Assembly: GCA_900772575.1 (NCBI GenBank)
Contig: CAAHEN010000059.1
Location: 1-7,795 of the forward strand
Length of the DNA: 7,795 nucleotides
Reading direction: 5' to 3'
Origin: Bacteroidaceae bacterium
GTDB lineage: Bacteria; Bacteroidota; Bacteroidia; Bacteroidales; Bacteroidaceae
The notes beneath the pieces were generated by a model that did not search any database, had not been told where the DNA came from, and saw only the letters and a program-made list of their open reading frames with translations. Positions within the stretch are counted from its first letter, which is position 1; each line of letters begins with the position of its first letter. Both the position numbers and the translations under genes were made by a program. Of this stretch, positions 1 to 6,772 are shown in pieces.

Positions 1-682
1 AAGGCGGGCAGGCTGCGGTGCCAAGTGTCTTCATCTTGCTGACGAGGAAGGGCACGAGTGTCTGCGGGTTAAGGATGGCCTTCGTCTCCTGGTAGAGGTA
101 GGTCTTATTGGCCGATCCGCCGCCCTTGGTGACGCAGAGAAAATGATATTCCATGCCCTCAGTGGCTTCGAGGTCTATCTGGGCGGGGAGGTTGCAGCGG
201 GTGTTCACCTCGTTGTACATGGTGAGCGGTGCATTCTGTGAGTACCGGAGATTCTCCTCGGTGTAAGTCTTGTAGACACCCTTGGCGATGGCCTCCTCGT
301 CGCAATAGCCAGTCCACACCTGCTGTCCCTTCTCGCCATGCACGATGGCTGTGCCCGTGTCCTGGCAGAGCGGCAACTGACCCTTGGCGGCCACCTCCGC
401 ATTGCGCAGGAAGGTGAGGGCCACATATTTGTCGTTGTCAGAGGCCTCAGGGTCTGAGAGAATTTTGGCCACCTGCTCGTTGTGGGCGCGGCGCAACAAG
501 AATGATACGTCGCGGAAGGCCTGGTTGATCATGCGGGTGAGGCCTTCGGCTTCAACCTTCAGGATGGGTTTGCCCTCGAAGTCGCCAACGGAGACATAGT
601 CTTTCGTGAGCAGGTAATATTCCGTGTCGTCCTTGCCGAGTTGGAACATGGGGGCGTACTTGAAATCCGGTGTTTGTGCCAT
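1..682 (-). CDS. fumA: Class I fumarate hydratase (Fe-S), N-terminal part, cut by the window edge
   Basis: This gene starts at 682 and runs leftwards off the window, so 227 residues are visible out of the roughly 540-550 usual for the FumA/FumB type. The enzyme interconverts fumarate and malate in the cytoplasm; in Bacteroidales it feeds the reductive branch from oxaloacetate to succinate. The protein opens MAQTPDFKYAPMFQLGKDD. It carries LPLCQDTG with Cys106 and GTAACPP with Cys225. These match, offset by one, the cluster cysteines 105 and 224 of E. coli FumA; the third cysteine (about 318) lies outside the window. CVTKGGGSANKT (about residues 182-193) is also typical of the family. The frame is open throughout. 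The start at 682 gives the expected N-terminus, 61 bp after the pyrE stop, so co-transcription with pyrE is plausible. No clear Shine-Dalgarno site is present. The choice between symbols fumA and fumB is arbitrary. Confidence 0.93.
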   Translation of the reverse strand, partial: MAQTPDFKYAPMFQLGKDDTEYYLLTKDYVSVGDFEGKPILKVEAEGLTRMINQAFRDVSFLLRRAHNEQVAKILSDPEASDNDKYVALTFLRNAEVAAKGQLPLCQDTGTAIVHGEKGQQVWTGYCDEEAIAKGVYKTYTEENLRYSQNAPLTMYNEVNTRCNLPAQIDLEATEGMEYHFLCVTKGGGSANKTYLYQETKAILNPQTLVPFLVSKMKTLGTAACPP

Positions 683-743
683 GTGTGTTGTGAGAAAATA
701 TATGATGATTGTTATGTCGGTTGTGATGAAAAGCGGTGTGTGG

Positions 744-1376
744 TCATTTGCCCCATTCGGCTGGGTTCTCACGCCAACTGTGGAGCAGGCTGACGTGCTC
801 TTGCTTGATGTAGCCCGTGGCGAGCGCAGTCTCGACGACGGCCTCATAGTCGGTCAGCGTGGTCAGTTCCACGCCAGCCGCCTTGAAGGCGGCTTCGGCG
901 ACGGGGAATCCATAGGTGTAACTGGCCACCATGCCGATGACCTCACAGCCATGGGCACGAAGCGCCTCGACAGCTTTCAGGCTGCTGCCACCGGTGGAGA
1001 TGAGGTCTTCGATGACCACCACTTTCATGCCCGCCTTGAGATCGCCCTCGATGAGGTTGGCCATGCCGTGATCCTTGGGTTTAGAGCGCACGTAGGCGAA
1101 AGGCAGGCCCAAGGCGTCGGCGACGAGTGCCCCTTGCGCAATGGCGCCCGTGGCCACGCCAGCGATGGCTTCTGCCTCGGGGTATTTTTCAGCCACAATG
1201 CGGCTCAGCTCCAGTTTGACAAAGCTGCGCAGGGCTGGAAAGGCCAGGGTTTTGCGGTTGTCGCAGTAGAAGGGTGACTTCCAGCCGCTAGCCCATGTGA
1301 ACGGTGACTCGGGTTGCAACTTTATGGCCTTCACGTCCAGCAGCTTCTGGGCGAAGATTGTCTCTAAGGTGTTCAT
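744..1376 (-). CDS. pyrE: Orotate phosphoribosyltransferase
   Basis: PyrE joins orotate to PRPP to make orotidine 5'-monophosphate, the fifth step of de novo pyrimidine synthesis, in the cytoplasm. The 210-residue protein has the usual family length. The PRPP-binding loop VVVIEDLISTGGSS is at residues 119-132 with the two acidic residues E123 and D124. The mobile catalytic loop region YVRSKPKDHG is at 95-104. The N-terminal GWKSPFYCDNRK (31-42) is the orotate-side segment of bacterial PyrE. The start at 1376 fits: upstream there is only short AT-rich leader and a -7 element at 1417-1424. The fumarase gene follows after 61 bp with no visible terminator between, so the two may form a transcript, though their pathways are unrelated. 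No pyrE-specific attenuator is visible. Confidence 0.96.
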   Translation of the reverse strand: MNTLETIFAQKLLDVKAIKLQPESPFTWASGWKSPFYCDNRKTLAFPALRSFVKLELSRIVAEKYPEAEAIAGVATGAIAQGALVADALGLPFAYVRSKPKDHGMANLIEGDLKAGMKVVVIEDLISTGGSSLKAVEALRAHGCEVIGMVASYTYGFPVAEAAFKAAGVELTTLTDYEAVVETALATGYIKQEHVSLLHSWRENPAEWGK

Positions 1377-1416
1377 GAACTATATATGTATAGGTGTGAC
1401 GTGTGTTAGTATGTGG

Positions 1417-1424
1417 CAAAGTTA
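1417..1424 (-). promoter_or_regulatory. Bacteroidetes-type -7 element for pyrE
   Basis: Read on the minus strand this is TAACTTTG, a full match to the Bacteroidetes -7 consensus TAnnTTTG. Transcription would start near 1410, giving a leader of about 35 nt before the pyrE start at 1376. I find no good -33 TTTG at the usual 19-21 nt spacing, so the call rests on the -7 box and position alone. Confidence 0.5.
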
Positions 1425-1490
1425 CGACTTTTCCCCGAAACGCAGTGGCAGATTCCAGTCTGAAAACGCGTCCGTGTCGAAAGTTTCGCG

Positions 1491-1498
1491 TAACTTTG
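1491..1498 (+). promoter_or_regulatory. Bacteroidetes-type -7 element for the sulfatase gene
   Basis: TAACTTTG matches TAnnTTTG and lies 38 nt before the sulfatase ATG at 1537, implying a leader of about 30 nt that is A/C-rich with no Shine-Dalgarno site. An 11-bp dyad CGAAA-G-TTTCG (1478-1488) sits in the spacer directly upstream and could be an operator. No clear -33 box is seen. The box is the mirror image of the pyrE -7 element. Confidence 0.5.
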
Positions 1499-1536
1499 AA
1501 ACCTCAACCTCCACCACAAACAAAGCGACAACGAAT

Positions 1537-3060
1537 ATGAGAACCCCACTGCTGCTGGCCGCCGCTGGTCTGGCTCTTACCGCCACCGGGCAGCGCACCA
1601 CGACAACGCGCCCCAACGTCATTCTCCTCGTGGCCGACGACCTTGGCTACGGCGACCTCTCCTGCTACGGTGCCACGCGCGTCAGCACTCCCTGCGTCGA
1701 CAGTCTTGCCGCCGCCGGCCTGCGCTTCACAGACGCCCACGCCTGCGCCGCGACAAGCACGCCTTCTCGATTCAGCCTGCTGACGGGGGTCTACCCCTTC
1801 CGCCAGCGCGGTACGGACGTGGCCGCCGGCAACGCTGGCATGATCATCAACAAAGACCGCTACACTGTGGCCGATGCCTTCCAGGCTGCCGGCTACAAGA
1901 CCGCCGCACTCGGCAAATGGCATCTTGGGCTGGGCAGTCGCACGGCAGAGCAGGACTGGAACGGGCAGCTCGACCAGTCACCCGCCGACCTCGGGTTCGA
2001 CTACCACTACATCATGGCCGCCACGGCCGACCGCGTCCCCTGCGTCTTCATCGAGCAGGGACGCATCGCCAACTATGATCCCTCGGCGCCTGTCGCCGTC
2101 AGCTATCGCAAGAATTTCGACGGTGAGCCCACAGGGCGCAGCAATCCAGAACTGCTGACCAAGCTGCATCCCAGCCACGGGCACGACCAGAGTATCGTCA
2201 ACGGCATCAGCCGCATCGGCTACATGAAGGGCGGCGGCAGTGCCCTCTGGCGCGACGAGGACATCGCCGACTCCATCACTGCCCATGCCATCGGTTTCAT
2301 CGAGCAACACGCCGCCGAGCCCTTCTTCATGTATCTCTGCACCAATGATGTCCACGTGCCCCGCTATCCTCACGAGCGCTTTCGCGGCAAGAGTCCGATG
2401 GGGCTCCGCGGCGAGGCCATCCTACAGTTCGACTGGACGGTGCGGCAGGTGACAGACGCCTTGCGCCGCCTCGGCCTGGCAGACAACACACTTATAATTA
2501 TCACGAGTGACAACGGCCCCGTACTCGATGACGGCTACGACGACCAGGCCGTTGTCCTTGCCGGCGACCACCGGCCCGGCGGGCCGCTGCGCGGTGCCAA
2601 GTACAGCGCATTCGAGGCCGGCAGTGTCGTGCCCTTCATCGTCCACTGGCCCGGGCGCGTCAAGGCTGACACTAGCAATGCCCTTGTCTCACAGATTGAC
2701 AACCTCGCCTCACTGGCCTCCCTCGTCGGAACGCCGGTGCCGGCTGGTGCCGCTGCCGACAGCCATGATGCCCTCGCCACCTGGCTCGGCGACAGCCGTG
2801 CGTCGCGTGACTATGCCGTCAAACTGTCGTCGAACCATAACCTGGTCGTCACCACCGAACGCTGGAAATATATCCCTGCACACTCCGGCGGGCCGAAAAT
2901 CACGTGGGGACCTGATGTCGAGACCGGCAACGCACCGGTACCGCAGCTCTACGAGCGTCGCTCGGACATCGGCGAGCGCCACAACGTGGCTCCAACGCAC
3001 CAGCGCGTTGTCAGTGAACTTGACGCGCTGCTTGAAGCGGTCAAGGCTGGGCGACAATGA
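1537..3060 (+). CDS. Exported arylsulfatase-type sulfatase (S1 family, serine-type active site)
   Basis: This 507-residue enzyme should remove sulfate esters from a sulfated substrate, probably a glycan, in the periplasm or at the surface. The N-terminus MRTPLLLAAAGLALTATGQ looks like a Sec signal peptide with no lipobox. RPNVILLVADDLGYGDLSCYG supplies metal ligands D34/D35. The formylglycine motif is S74-T-P-S-R78 followed by FSLLTG, so it is the Ser type that needs the radical-SAM maturase anSME. GKWHLG gives K127 and H129, NDVHVP gives H273, TSDNG gives D325/N326, and GAKYS gives K355. The C-terminal domain ends with the common QLYERRSDIGERHN pattern. The frame is open upstream to 1297, but that would overlap pyrE and bury the signal peptide, so the ATG at 1537 is chosen. 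No SusC/D pair or anSME gene is adjacent, so the substrate cannot be named. GC is high, as in trpB. Confidence 0.93.
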   Translation: MRTPLLLAAAGLALTATGQRTTTTRPNVILLVADDLGYGDLSCYGATRVSTPCVDSLAAAGLRFTDAHACAATSTPSRFSLLTGVYPFRQRGTDVAAGNAGMIINKDRYTVADAFQAAGYKTAALGKWHLGLGSRTAEQDWNGQLDQSPADLGFDYHYIMAATADRVPCVFIEQGRIANYDPSAPVAVSYRKNFDGEPTGRSNPELLTKLHPSHGHDQSIVNGISRIGYMKGGGSALWRDEDIADSITAHAIGFIEQHAAEPFFMYLCTNDVHVPRYPHERFRGKSPMGLRGEAILQFDWTVRQVTDALRRLGLADNTLIIITSDNGPVLDDGYDDQAVVLAGDHRPGGPLRGAKYSAFEAGSVVPFIVHWPGRVKADTSNALVSQIDNLASLASLVGTPVPAGAAADSHDALATWLGDSRASRDYAVKLSSNHNLVVTTERWKYIPAHSGGPKITWGPDVETGNAPVPQLYERRSDIGERHNVAPTHQRVVSELDALLEAVKAGRQ

Positions 3061-3167
3061 GCCGGATGGGCTGGGCGAACGCGGTTTCCATGACCACCAC
3101 AGCATAAAAACGAAAGCTGTAGGGCGCTTTGGCTGACAAAAAGTGCGCCAGTTCGGAATGAATGTAG

Positions 3168-3175
3168 TAAATTTG
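3168..3175 (+). promoter_or_regulatory. Bacteroidetes-type -7 element for trpB
   Basis: TAAATTTG matches TAnnTTTG in the 174-bp gap between the sulfatase stop and the trpB start. It would give a start near 3182 and a leader of about 50 nt. The region also has weak short inverted repeats (GGCGC at 3123-3127 with GCGCC at 3145-3149) but no T-run, so I do not call a sulfatase terminator. No -33 TTTG at proper spacing is seen. Confidence 0.5.
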
Positions 3176-3234
3176 TCGCATCATAGCACTACAAACCGGC
3201 ACCAGTGCTTGGCGCCGAATAACAATCCATACCC

Positions 3235-4602
3235 ATGAGCAACCAGAGAAAACGCTTTCTCCTCGAAGAGAAGGACATCCCCACACAGTGGTACAATATT
3301 CAAGCCGACATGAAGAACAAGCCCATGCCGATGCTGAACCCCAAAACACACGAGCCGCTGAAGGCGGAAGACCTTTTCCCGCTCTTCAACCAGGCCTGCT
3401 CGCGGCAGGAGGTCGACACGACACACGCTTGGATCGACATTCCGGAAGAGGTGCGCGACATGTACAAGTACTACCGCTCTACGCCCCTCGTCAGGGCCTA
3501 TGGGCTGGAACGCGCCCTCGACACGCCGGCACACATCTACTTCAAGAACGAGAGTGTCAGTCCTGTCGGGTCGCACAAGCTCAACTCGGCCCTGGCACAG
3601 GCTTACTACTGCAAGCAGGAGGGCGTCACCAATGTGACGACCGAGACCGGCGCCGGGCAGTGGGGCACGGCGCTTTCTTACGCTTGCAGCGTTTTCGGAC
3701 TCGACCTGGCTGTCTATATGGTCAAGATCAGTTACGAGCAGAAGCCCTACCGCCGGGCACTGATGCAGCTCTTCGGTGCTCAGGTGACGCCGAGCCCCTC
3801 AATGTCGACCCGCGCCGGCAAGGACATTCTCACCCGTGACCCACTCTGCAACGGATCGCTCGGCACGGCCATCAGCGAAGCCGTGGAACTGGCCATGACG
3901 ACGCCCAACTGCAAGTATGCCCTCGGTTCTGTGCTCAACCACGTGGCGCTCCATCAAACCGTCATCGGCCTTGAAGCCGAGAAGCAGATGGAAATGGCCG
4001 GTGAATATCCCGACAAGATCATCGCCTGCTTCGGCGGTGGGTCTAACTTCGGCGGTATCTCGTTCCCCTTCATGCGCCACAACCTGCTCAATGGCCGCCA
4101 GACGGAGTTCATCGCCGCCGAACCTGCGTCATGCCCCAAACTGACGCGTGGCAAGTTTGAGTATGACTTTGGCGACGAGAGCGGTTACACACCGTTGCTT
4201 CCCATGTACACCCTGGGCCACAATTTCCAGCCGGCCAACATCCACGCCGGCGGCCTGCGCTATCACGGTGCCGGCGTCATCATCTCGCAGCTGCTCAAAG
4301 ACGGCTATCTGCACGGTGTCGACATCGACCAGAACGAGTCGTTCCGCGCTGGCGTGCTCTTCGCTCGCGCCGAAGGCATTGTCCCGGCTCCCGAGTCTTG
4401 CCATGCCATCGCCGCCACCGTGCGCGAGGCCCTCAAGTGCAAGGAGGCTGGCGAACAGAAAGTGCTTCTCTTCAACCTCTCTGGCCACGGCCTCATCGAC
4501 ATGGCTGCCTATGACCGCTATCTGGCTGGCGACCTTCAGGACTTCTCTCCCTCTGACGCCGAGATCGCCCAGAACCTGGCCGAGGCTGACGCGTTGCAGT
4601 AA
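3235..4602 (+). CDS. trpB: TrpB2-type tryptophan synthase beta chain (PLP enzyme, stand-alone)
   Basis: This 455-residue PLP-dependent enzyme belongs to the TrpB2 branch, longer than canonical TrpB (about 395-400) because of the extra N-terminal segment. The family condenses indole with L-serine to tryptophan. The Schiff-base lysine is K115 in VGSHKLNSA, the catalytic glutamate is E137 in ETGAGQWG, the phosphate-binding loop is GGGSN at 267-271, and S416 in NLSGHGLID fits the residue facing the pyridine nitrogen. TrpB2 proteins characteristically act without TrpA, and no trpA or other trp gene is adjacent. The role could be indole salvage or tryptophan synthesis from another indole source; some TrpB2 enzymes use phosphoserine. 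The start ATG at 3235 follows an A-rich leader without a Shine-Dalgarno site. A strong hairpin begins 38 nt after the stop. Confidence 0.94.
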   Translation: MSNQRKRFLLEEKDIPTQWYNIQADMKNKPMPMLNPKTHEPLKAEDLFPLFNQACSRQEVDTTHAWIDIPEEVRDMYKYYRSTPLVRAYGLERALDTPAHIYFKNESVSPVGSHKLNSALAQAYYCKQEGVTNVTTETGAGQWGTALSYACSVFGLDLAVYMVKISYEQKPYRRALMQLFGAQVTPSPSMSTRAGKDILTRDPLCNGSLGTAISEAVELAMTTPNCKYALGSVLNHVALHQTVIGLEAEKQMEMAGEYPDKIIACFGGGSNFGGISFPFMRHNLLNGRQTEFIAAEPASCPKLTRGKFEYDFGDESGYTPLLPMYTLGHNFQPANIHAGGLRYHGAGVIISQLLKDGYLHGVDIDQNESFRAGVLFARAEGIVPAPESCHAIAATVREALKCKEAGEQKVLLFNLSGHGLIDMAAYDRYLAGDLQDFSPSDAEIAQNLAEADALQ

Positions 4603-4639
4603 GGGGCATAAACATAAATCATAAATATACTGGGGTATT

Positions 4640-4674
4640 CAGAGTCCCCCTTCCGACTTGGAGGGGGGACTCTG
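4640..4674 (+). terminator. Strong hairpin downstream of trpB, probable terminator
   Basis: CAGAGTCCCCCTTCC (4640-4654) pairs with GGAGGGGGGACTCTG (4660-4674) around a GACTT loop. That is 15 bp with one G-U pair, extendable by two outer pairs. It begins 38 nt after the trpB stop. No T-run follows directly, which weakens the intrinsic-terminator reading; it could also be a dispersed intergenic hairpin repeat. Confidence 0.55.
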
Positions 4675-4783
4675 GACCGTGTATGCCCGGTGTGTTTTGC
4701 TTTGTCTGCATGAGAGCCTATGCCACCAGGCATCAGCATATCGCCCTCACTTCCCCCAATATTTTCTACAAGATTCTAGCTTC

Positions 4784-4821
4784 CCCAGCCTCAGCCTCAC
4801 CTAAGGGAGACTGAGGCTGGG
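4784..4821. terminator. Second hairpin between convergent genes
   Basis: CCCAGCCTCAG (4784-4794) and CTGAGGCTGGG (4811-4821) form a perfect 11-bp stem; a mismatch and a CTC/GAG extension lie inside. It lies 60 bp beyond the DUF2141 stop (minus strand) and 180 bp beyond the trpB stop, so it may end minus-strand transcripts or both. No T-run is seen on either side. The rest of the 4603-4880 gap shows no gene. Confidence 0.45.
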
Positions 4822-4880
4822 ACGCATGGATGAGGCATGACTGCAAGCTGGCTATGCACAAAATTGGGAACGTGTCTCAT

Positions 4881-5300
4881 TCAAGGCACGAGACAGACAG
4901 TCACAGCCGTATCGCCTTTAAGCTCAAACCTGCATTCGTCGAAAGAAGGCGGCCCCTGCGTGGGGATCACATTGTTGCTGAATCCGTATTTCTCAACAGG
5001 AATGCCAATGCCATCCGTATCGAGCCTGCCATTGCTGTTAGCATCCTGAAACAGTGCCACGGCATACGCGCCTAGGGGGAGATTCTCACACGTCCATGTG
5101 ACGATGGAATCCTTCGCTTCCACACGCGCAGCACGGACGGGCTTCCTCAAGAAATCATTCACTGAAGAAGAGAAAAGGGCGACAAGGACAGGGCCCCTAC
5201 CCTTCTCGACCCCTGCGACTCTTAGCGTCAGGGTCTGAGCGCAGACGACCTGCGCCGAAGCCATGAACAACATGGCGATTGTTACAAAAAATGTTCTCAT
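4881..5300 (-). CDS. Secreted DUF2141 family protein
   Basis: This 139-residue protein has a Sec signal peptide, MRTFFVTIAMLFMASAQVVCA, with likely cleavage at A21/Q22; V19 before C20 makes a lipobox unlikely. The mature part reads as one DUF2141 domain: repeated hydrophobic strands starting LTLRVAG and GPVLVALFSS, then GAYAVALFQDANSNGRLD (about 77-94), then GIPVEKYGFSN (99-109) and GPPSFDECRFEL (116-127). The acidic DANSNGRLD stretch resembles a calcium-binding loop. The family's function is not known to me; a beta-sandwich periplasmic role is an inference. The start at 5300 is fixed by the signal peptide; the frame stays open upstream to 5669 but overlaps the LytTR gene and shows no protein-like features. 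A well-matched promoter lies about 100 nt upstream. Confidence 0.85.
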   Translation of the reverse strand: MRTFFVTIAMLFMASAQVVCAQTLTLRVAGVEKGRGPVLVALFSSSVNDFLRKPVRAARVEAKDSIVTWTCENLPLGAYAVALFQDANSNGRLDTDGIGIPVEKYGFSNNVIPTQGPPSFDECRFELKGDTAVTVCLVP

Positions 5301-5405
5301 AAAATTTAGGAGTTTGAAGTGTTGGAAGCAATGCCTGAGCCAAGCAGCAGTGAACAGGGGGGTACCCCGCCAGCCCTCACCTGGTTCGGCCTGCATTCCT
5401 GCTTG

Positions 5406-5438
5406 CAAAATTACACGGAGGCACATCGTACCGCCAAA
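5406..5438 (-). promoter_or_regulatory. Bacteroidetes promoter (-33/-7) for the DUF2141 gene
   Basis: On the minus strand TTTG (5438-5435) is followed after 21 nt by TAATTTTG (5413-5406), which fits the TTTG-N19-21-TAnnTTTG pattern of the Bacteroidetes housekeeping sigma factor. Transcription would begin near 5399, leaving a leader of about 100 nt before the ATG at 5300. It is the only site in the window where both boxes match at proper spacing. Confidence 0.65.
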
Positions 5439-5459
5439 AAACTGGGACAGACACCGTCC
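5436..5459 (-). terminator. Possible weak terminator after the LytTR gene
   Basis: On the minus strand GGACG, loop GTGTC and TGTCC (5459-5445) form a 5-bp stem with one G-U pair, followed after three bases by six Ts (5441-5436). It lies 100 nt after the LytTR stop. The stem is short, and the T-run doubles as the -33 region of the DUF2141 promoter, so the call is tentative. Confidence 0.3.
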
Positions 5460-5559
5460 GTATGTGACGAAACGCATACACACGGGACGAATGGCGAGCC
5501 CTAGGGACAAACGGCAAACATCGCCTGAAAGAGGAAACAAGTCCCCACGCCTCGTCGTA

Positions 5560-6453
5560 TCATGCTTCCACCAACGCGCGCACTGCCTTGGCATAAGTCC
5601 GAGAGACTGGAACTGTCTCAACACATTGTTCAATGTGCAAACGGTAGCCCTGCATGTTGCCTTCCACACGGCACACTCGACGGATATTCACGAAATACGC
5701 CCGATGGCAGCGTACAATGTGGCTGCAAGAAACAAACGCGGCCTCCGCCTGCTTCATGGTTGTTCTGACCAACTTGCAAGCTCTCCCTGCATCATTCTTC
5801 GGCAAATAATAAATCTTAATGTAATTTCCGTCCGCCACGCCATAAAGGACGCTTCCGCTATCCACGGAAAACACATCCTTCGCCCCATTGGCCAGCGTCA
5901 GTGAACTTTCATCATCCCTCAATGAAGGGCATTCAGACTCATTCGCTTCCTGCCGCGCTGCCGCAAGCCTGCGATTAAGTTCACCAGCCTCGGCAAGATG
6001 GTGCCTAAGACCCACATTGCTTGCCCATATATAACTGAGGAAGATGGGGATTGGCGCAAACAACAATGTACACAACACACACAGTCCCAAGTTGGCAAAC
6101 GAGAAAAAGGCTGTATCATAGACAAGTGCATTGTACCCCATCTCGCCCAACGTGATGAGCAAGCACAGGGCAACAATGTTAACCGCATTACGCCCCATCG
6201 TCCAACTCTCCTCCGCATAATAATGAGGCCATAACACGGGTGCGATGTAACTCATGGCGGAGTGCACAAGCGGAACCACGAGAACATTGCCCGCCAGTCT
6301 CAGCACCTTCCCGGCCGTGTCATAACGGAACATTCCCAGAGGCCTGATCACAAACATCAAGAAGGCCACCAGCGCAGCACACATCAAAATGATCTTCCAC
6401 GGACTGCTGACAACGGGATAAGGCGCACTCAGAAAATTCTTTATCTTACTCAT
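5560..6453 (-). CDS. Membrane-anchored LytTR-family transcriptional regulator
   Basis: This 297-residue protein combines a four-helix membrane domain with a C-terminal LytTR DNA-binding domain. Hydrophobic segments are at about 20-38, 50-72, 90-112 and 115-143, followed by a charged linker (150-190) that looks partly coiled. The LytTR domain spans about 195-295: SVLYGVADGNYIKIYYL (201-217), the conserved MKQAEAAF with IVRCHRAYFVNI (246-257), and VPVSRTYAKAV (281-291). The HRxYxVN pattern is the hallmark of the fold. There is no receiver or kinase domain, so it is likely a one-component, membrane-bound regulator that senses through its TM part; the signal and targets are unknown. The start ATG at 6453 is the first in frame and precedes a lysine-containing N-terminus. 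DUF2141 lies downstream on the same strand, 259 bp away, and is a candidate target. Confidence 0.85.
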   Translation of the reverse strand: MSKIKNFLSAPYPVVSSPWKIILMCAALVAFLMFVIRPLGMFRYDTAGKVLRLAGNVLVVPLVHSAMSYIAPVLWPHYYAEESWTMGRNAVNIVALCLLITLGEMGYNALVYDTAFFSFANLGLCVLCTLLFAPIPIFLSYIWASNVGLRHHLAEAGELNRRLAAARQEANESECPSLRDDESSLTLANGAKDVFSVDSGSVLYGVADGNYIKIYYLPKNDAGRACKLVRTTMKQAEAAFVSCSHIVRCHRAYFVNIRRVCRVEGNMQGYRLHIEQCVETVPVSRTYAKAVRALVEA

Positions 6454-6574
6454 GGGGCAATTCTTTATTGTTACTTACAGATGAAAATAATATAAGACGC
6501 CATTTTACTACCATACCATTTCACAGCGAAGCGCATCAGTACAATTCCTACTGAATCACAATAGATTGAGGTGA

Positions 6575-6748
6575 TTCGCCATTCTCCATGCTCATCATGT
6601 CGCCCGCATAGCATGGCGAAACGGAACGTCCAATTCATTTGCAAATGTAGGATATAAAATTGGAGAGAAAGAATCTTTCGGTGCAATTCTGAAGGGAAAC
6701 CACACATTGGGCCTCAACGCTAGAGTCAGTAGATTCCACGACAGCCTA
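6575..6748 (+). pseudogene. Possible relic of an outer-membrane beta-barrel protein gene
   Basis: The plus-strand frame is open for 58 codons after a TGA at 6572-6574 and runs into the left end of the insertion sequence. It includes SFANVGYKIGEKESFG and then AILKGNHTLGLNARVSRF, ending HDSLSS. The alternating pattern, with aromatic/glycine strand ends and a KES turn, recalls the OMP_b-brl_3 type of TonB-dependent receptor-like barrels in Bacteroidetes, but that is by eye only. There is no start codon for a complete gene, and a stretch this short can be open by chance. The rest of the stretch between the LytTR start and the IS (6454-6574) shows no gene. Confidence 0.3.
6642..6649 (-). promoter_or_regulatory. 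Possible -7 element for the LytTR gene
   Basis: On the minus strand this reads TACATTTG, a match to TAnnTTTG. It would leave a leader of about 180 nt before 6453, and the upstream -33 is poor (TTTC at 17 nt spacing). It lies inside the beta-barrel-like relic on the other strand, so one of the two readings may be chance. Confidence 0.25.
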
Positions 6749-6750
6749 AG

Positions 6751-6772
6751 TTCAAATAAGAAGTGGCAATAC
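6751..6772 (+). repeat. Left terminal inverted repeat of the IS30 element
   Basis: The sequence TTCAAATAAGAAGTGGCAATAC pairs with the right-end repeat; the core GAAGTG is identical, and TCAAnTAnGAAGTG is shared in full. After the core, one extra G is present relative to the right end. It lies about 50-70 bp before the transposase start. Confidence 0.65.

Noticed and set aside
624..1277. Plus-strand 217-codon open frame
   Set aside because: It is the antisense shadow of pyrE and the fumarase start; both real genes match well-known families.
1297..1536. N-terminal extension of the sulfatase frame by 80 codons
   Set aside because: It overlaps pyrE antisense, covers the promoter region, and would place the signal peptide internally.
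3061..3167. Terminator after the sulfatase gene
   Set aside because: Only short imperfect stems (ACAGC/GCTGT, GGCGC/GCGCC) without T-runs are visible.
5301..5669. Upstream extension of the DUF2141 frame to a 262-residue protein
   Set aside because: The extension overlaps the LytTR C-terminus, has no protein-like character, and would bury a clear signal peptide; a promoter lies inside it.
5263..5904. Plus-strand 213-codon open frame
   Set aside because: It lies antisense to LytTR and the DUF2141 leader and shows no recognisable domain or codon pattern.
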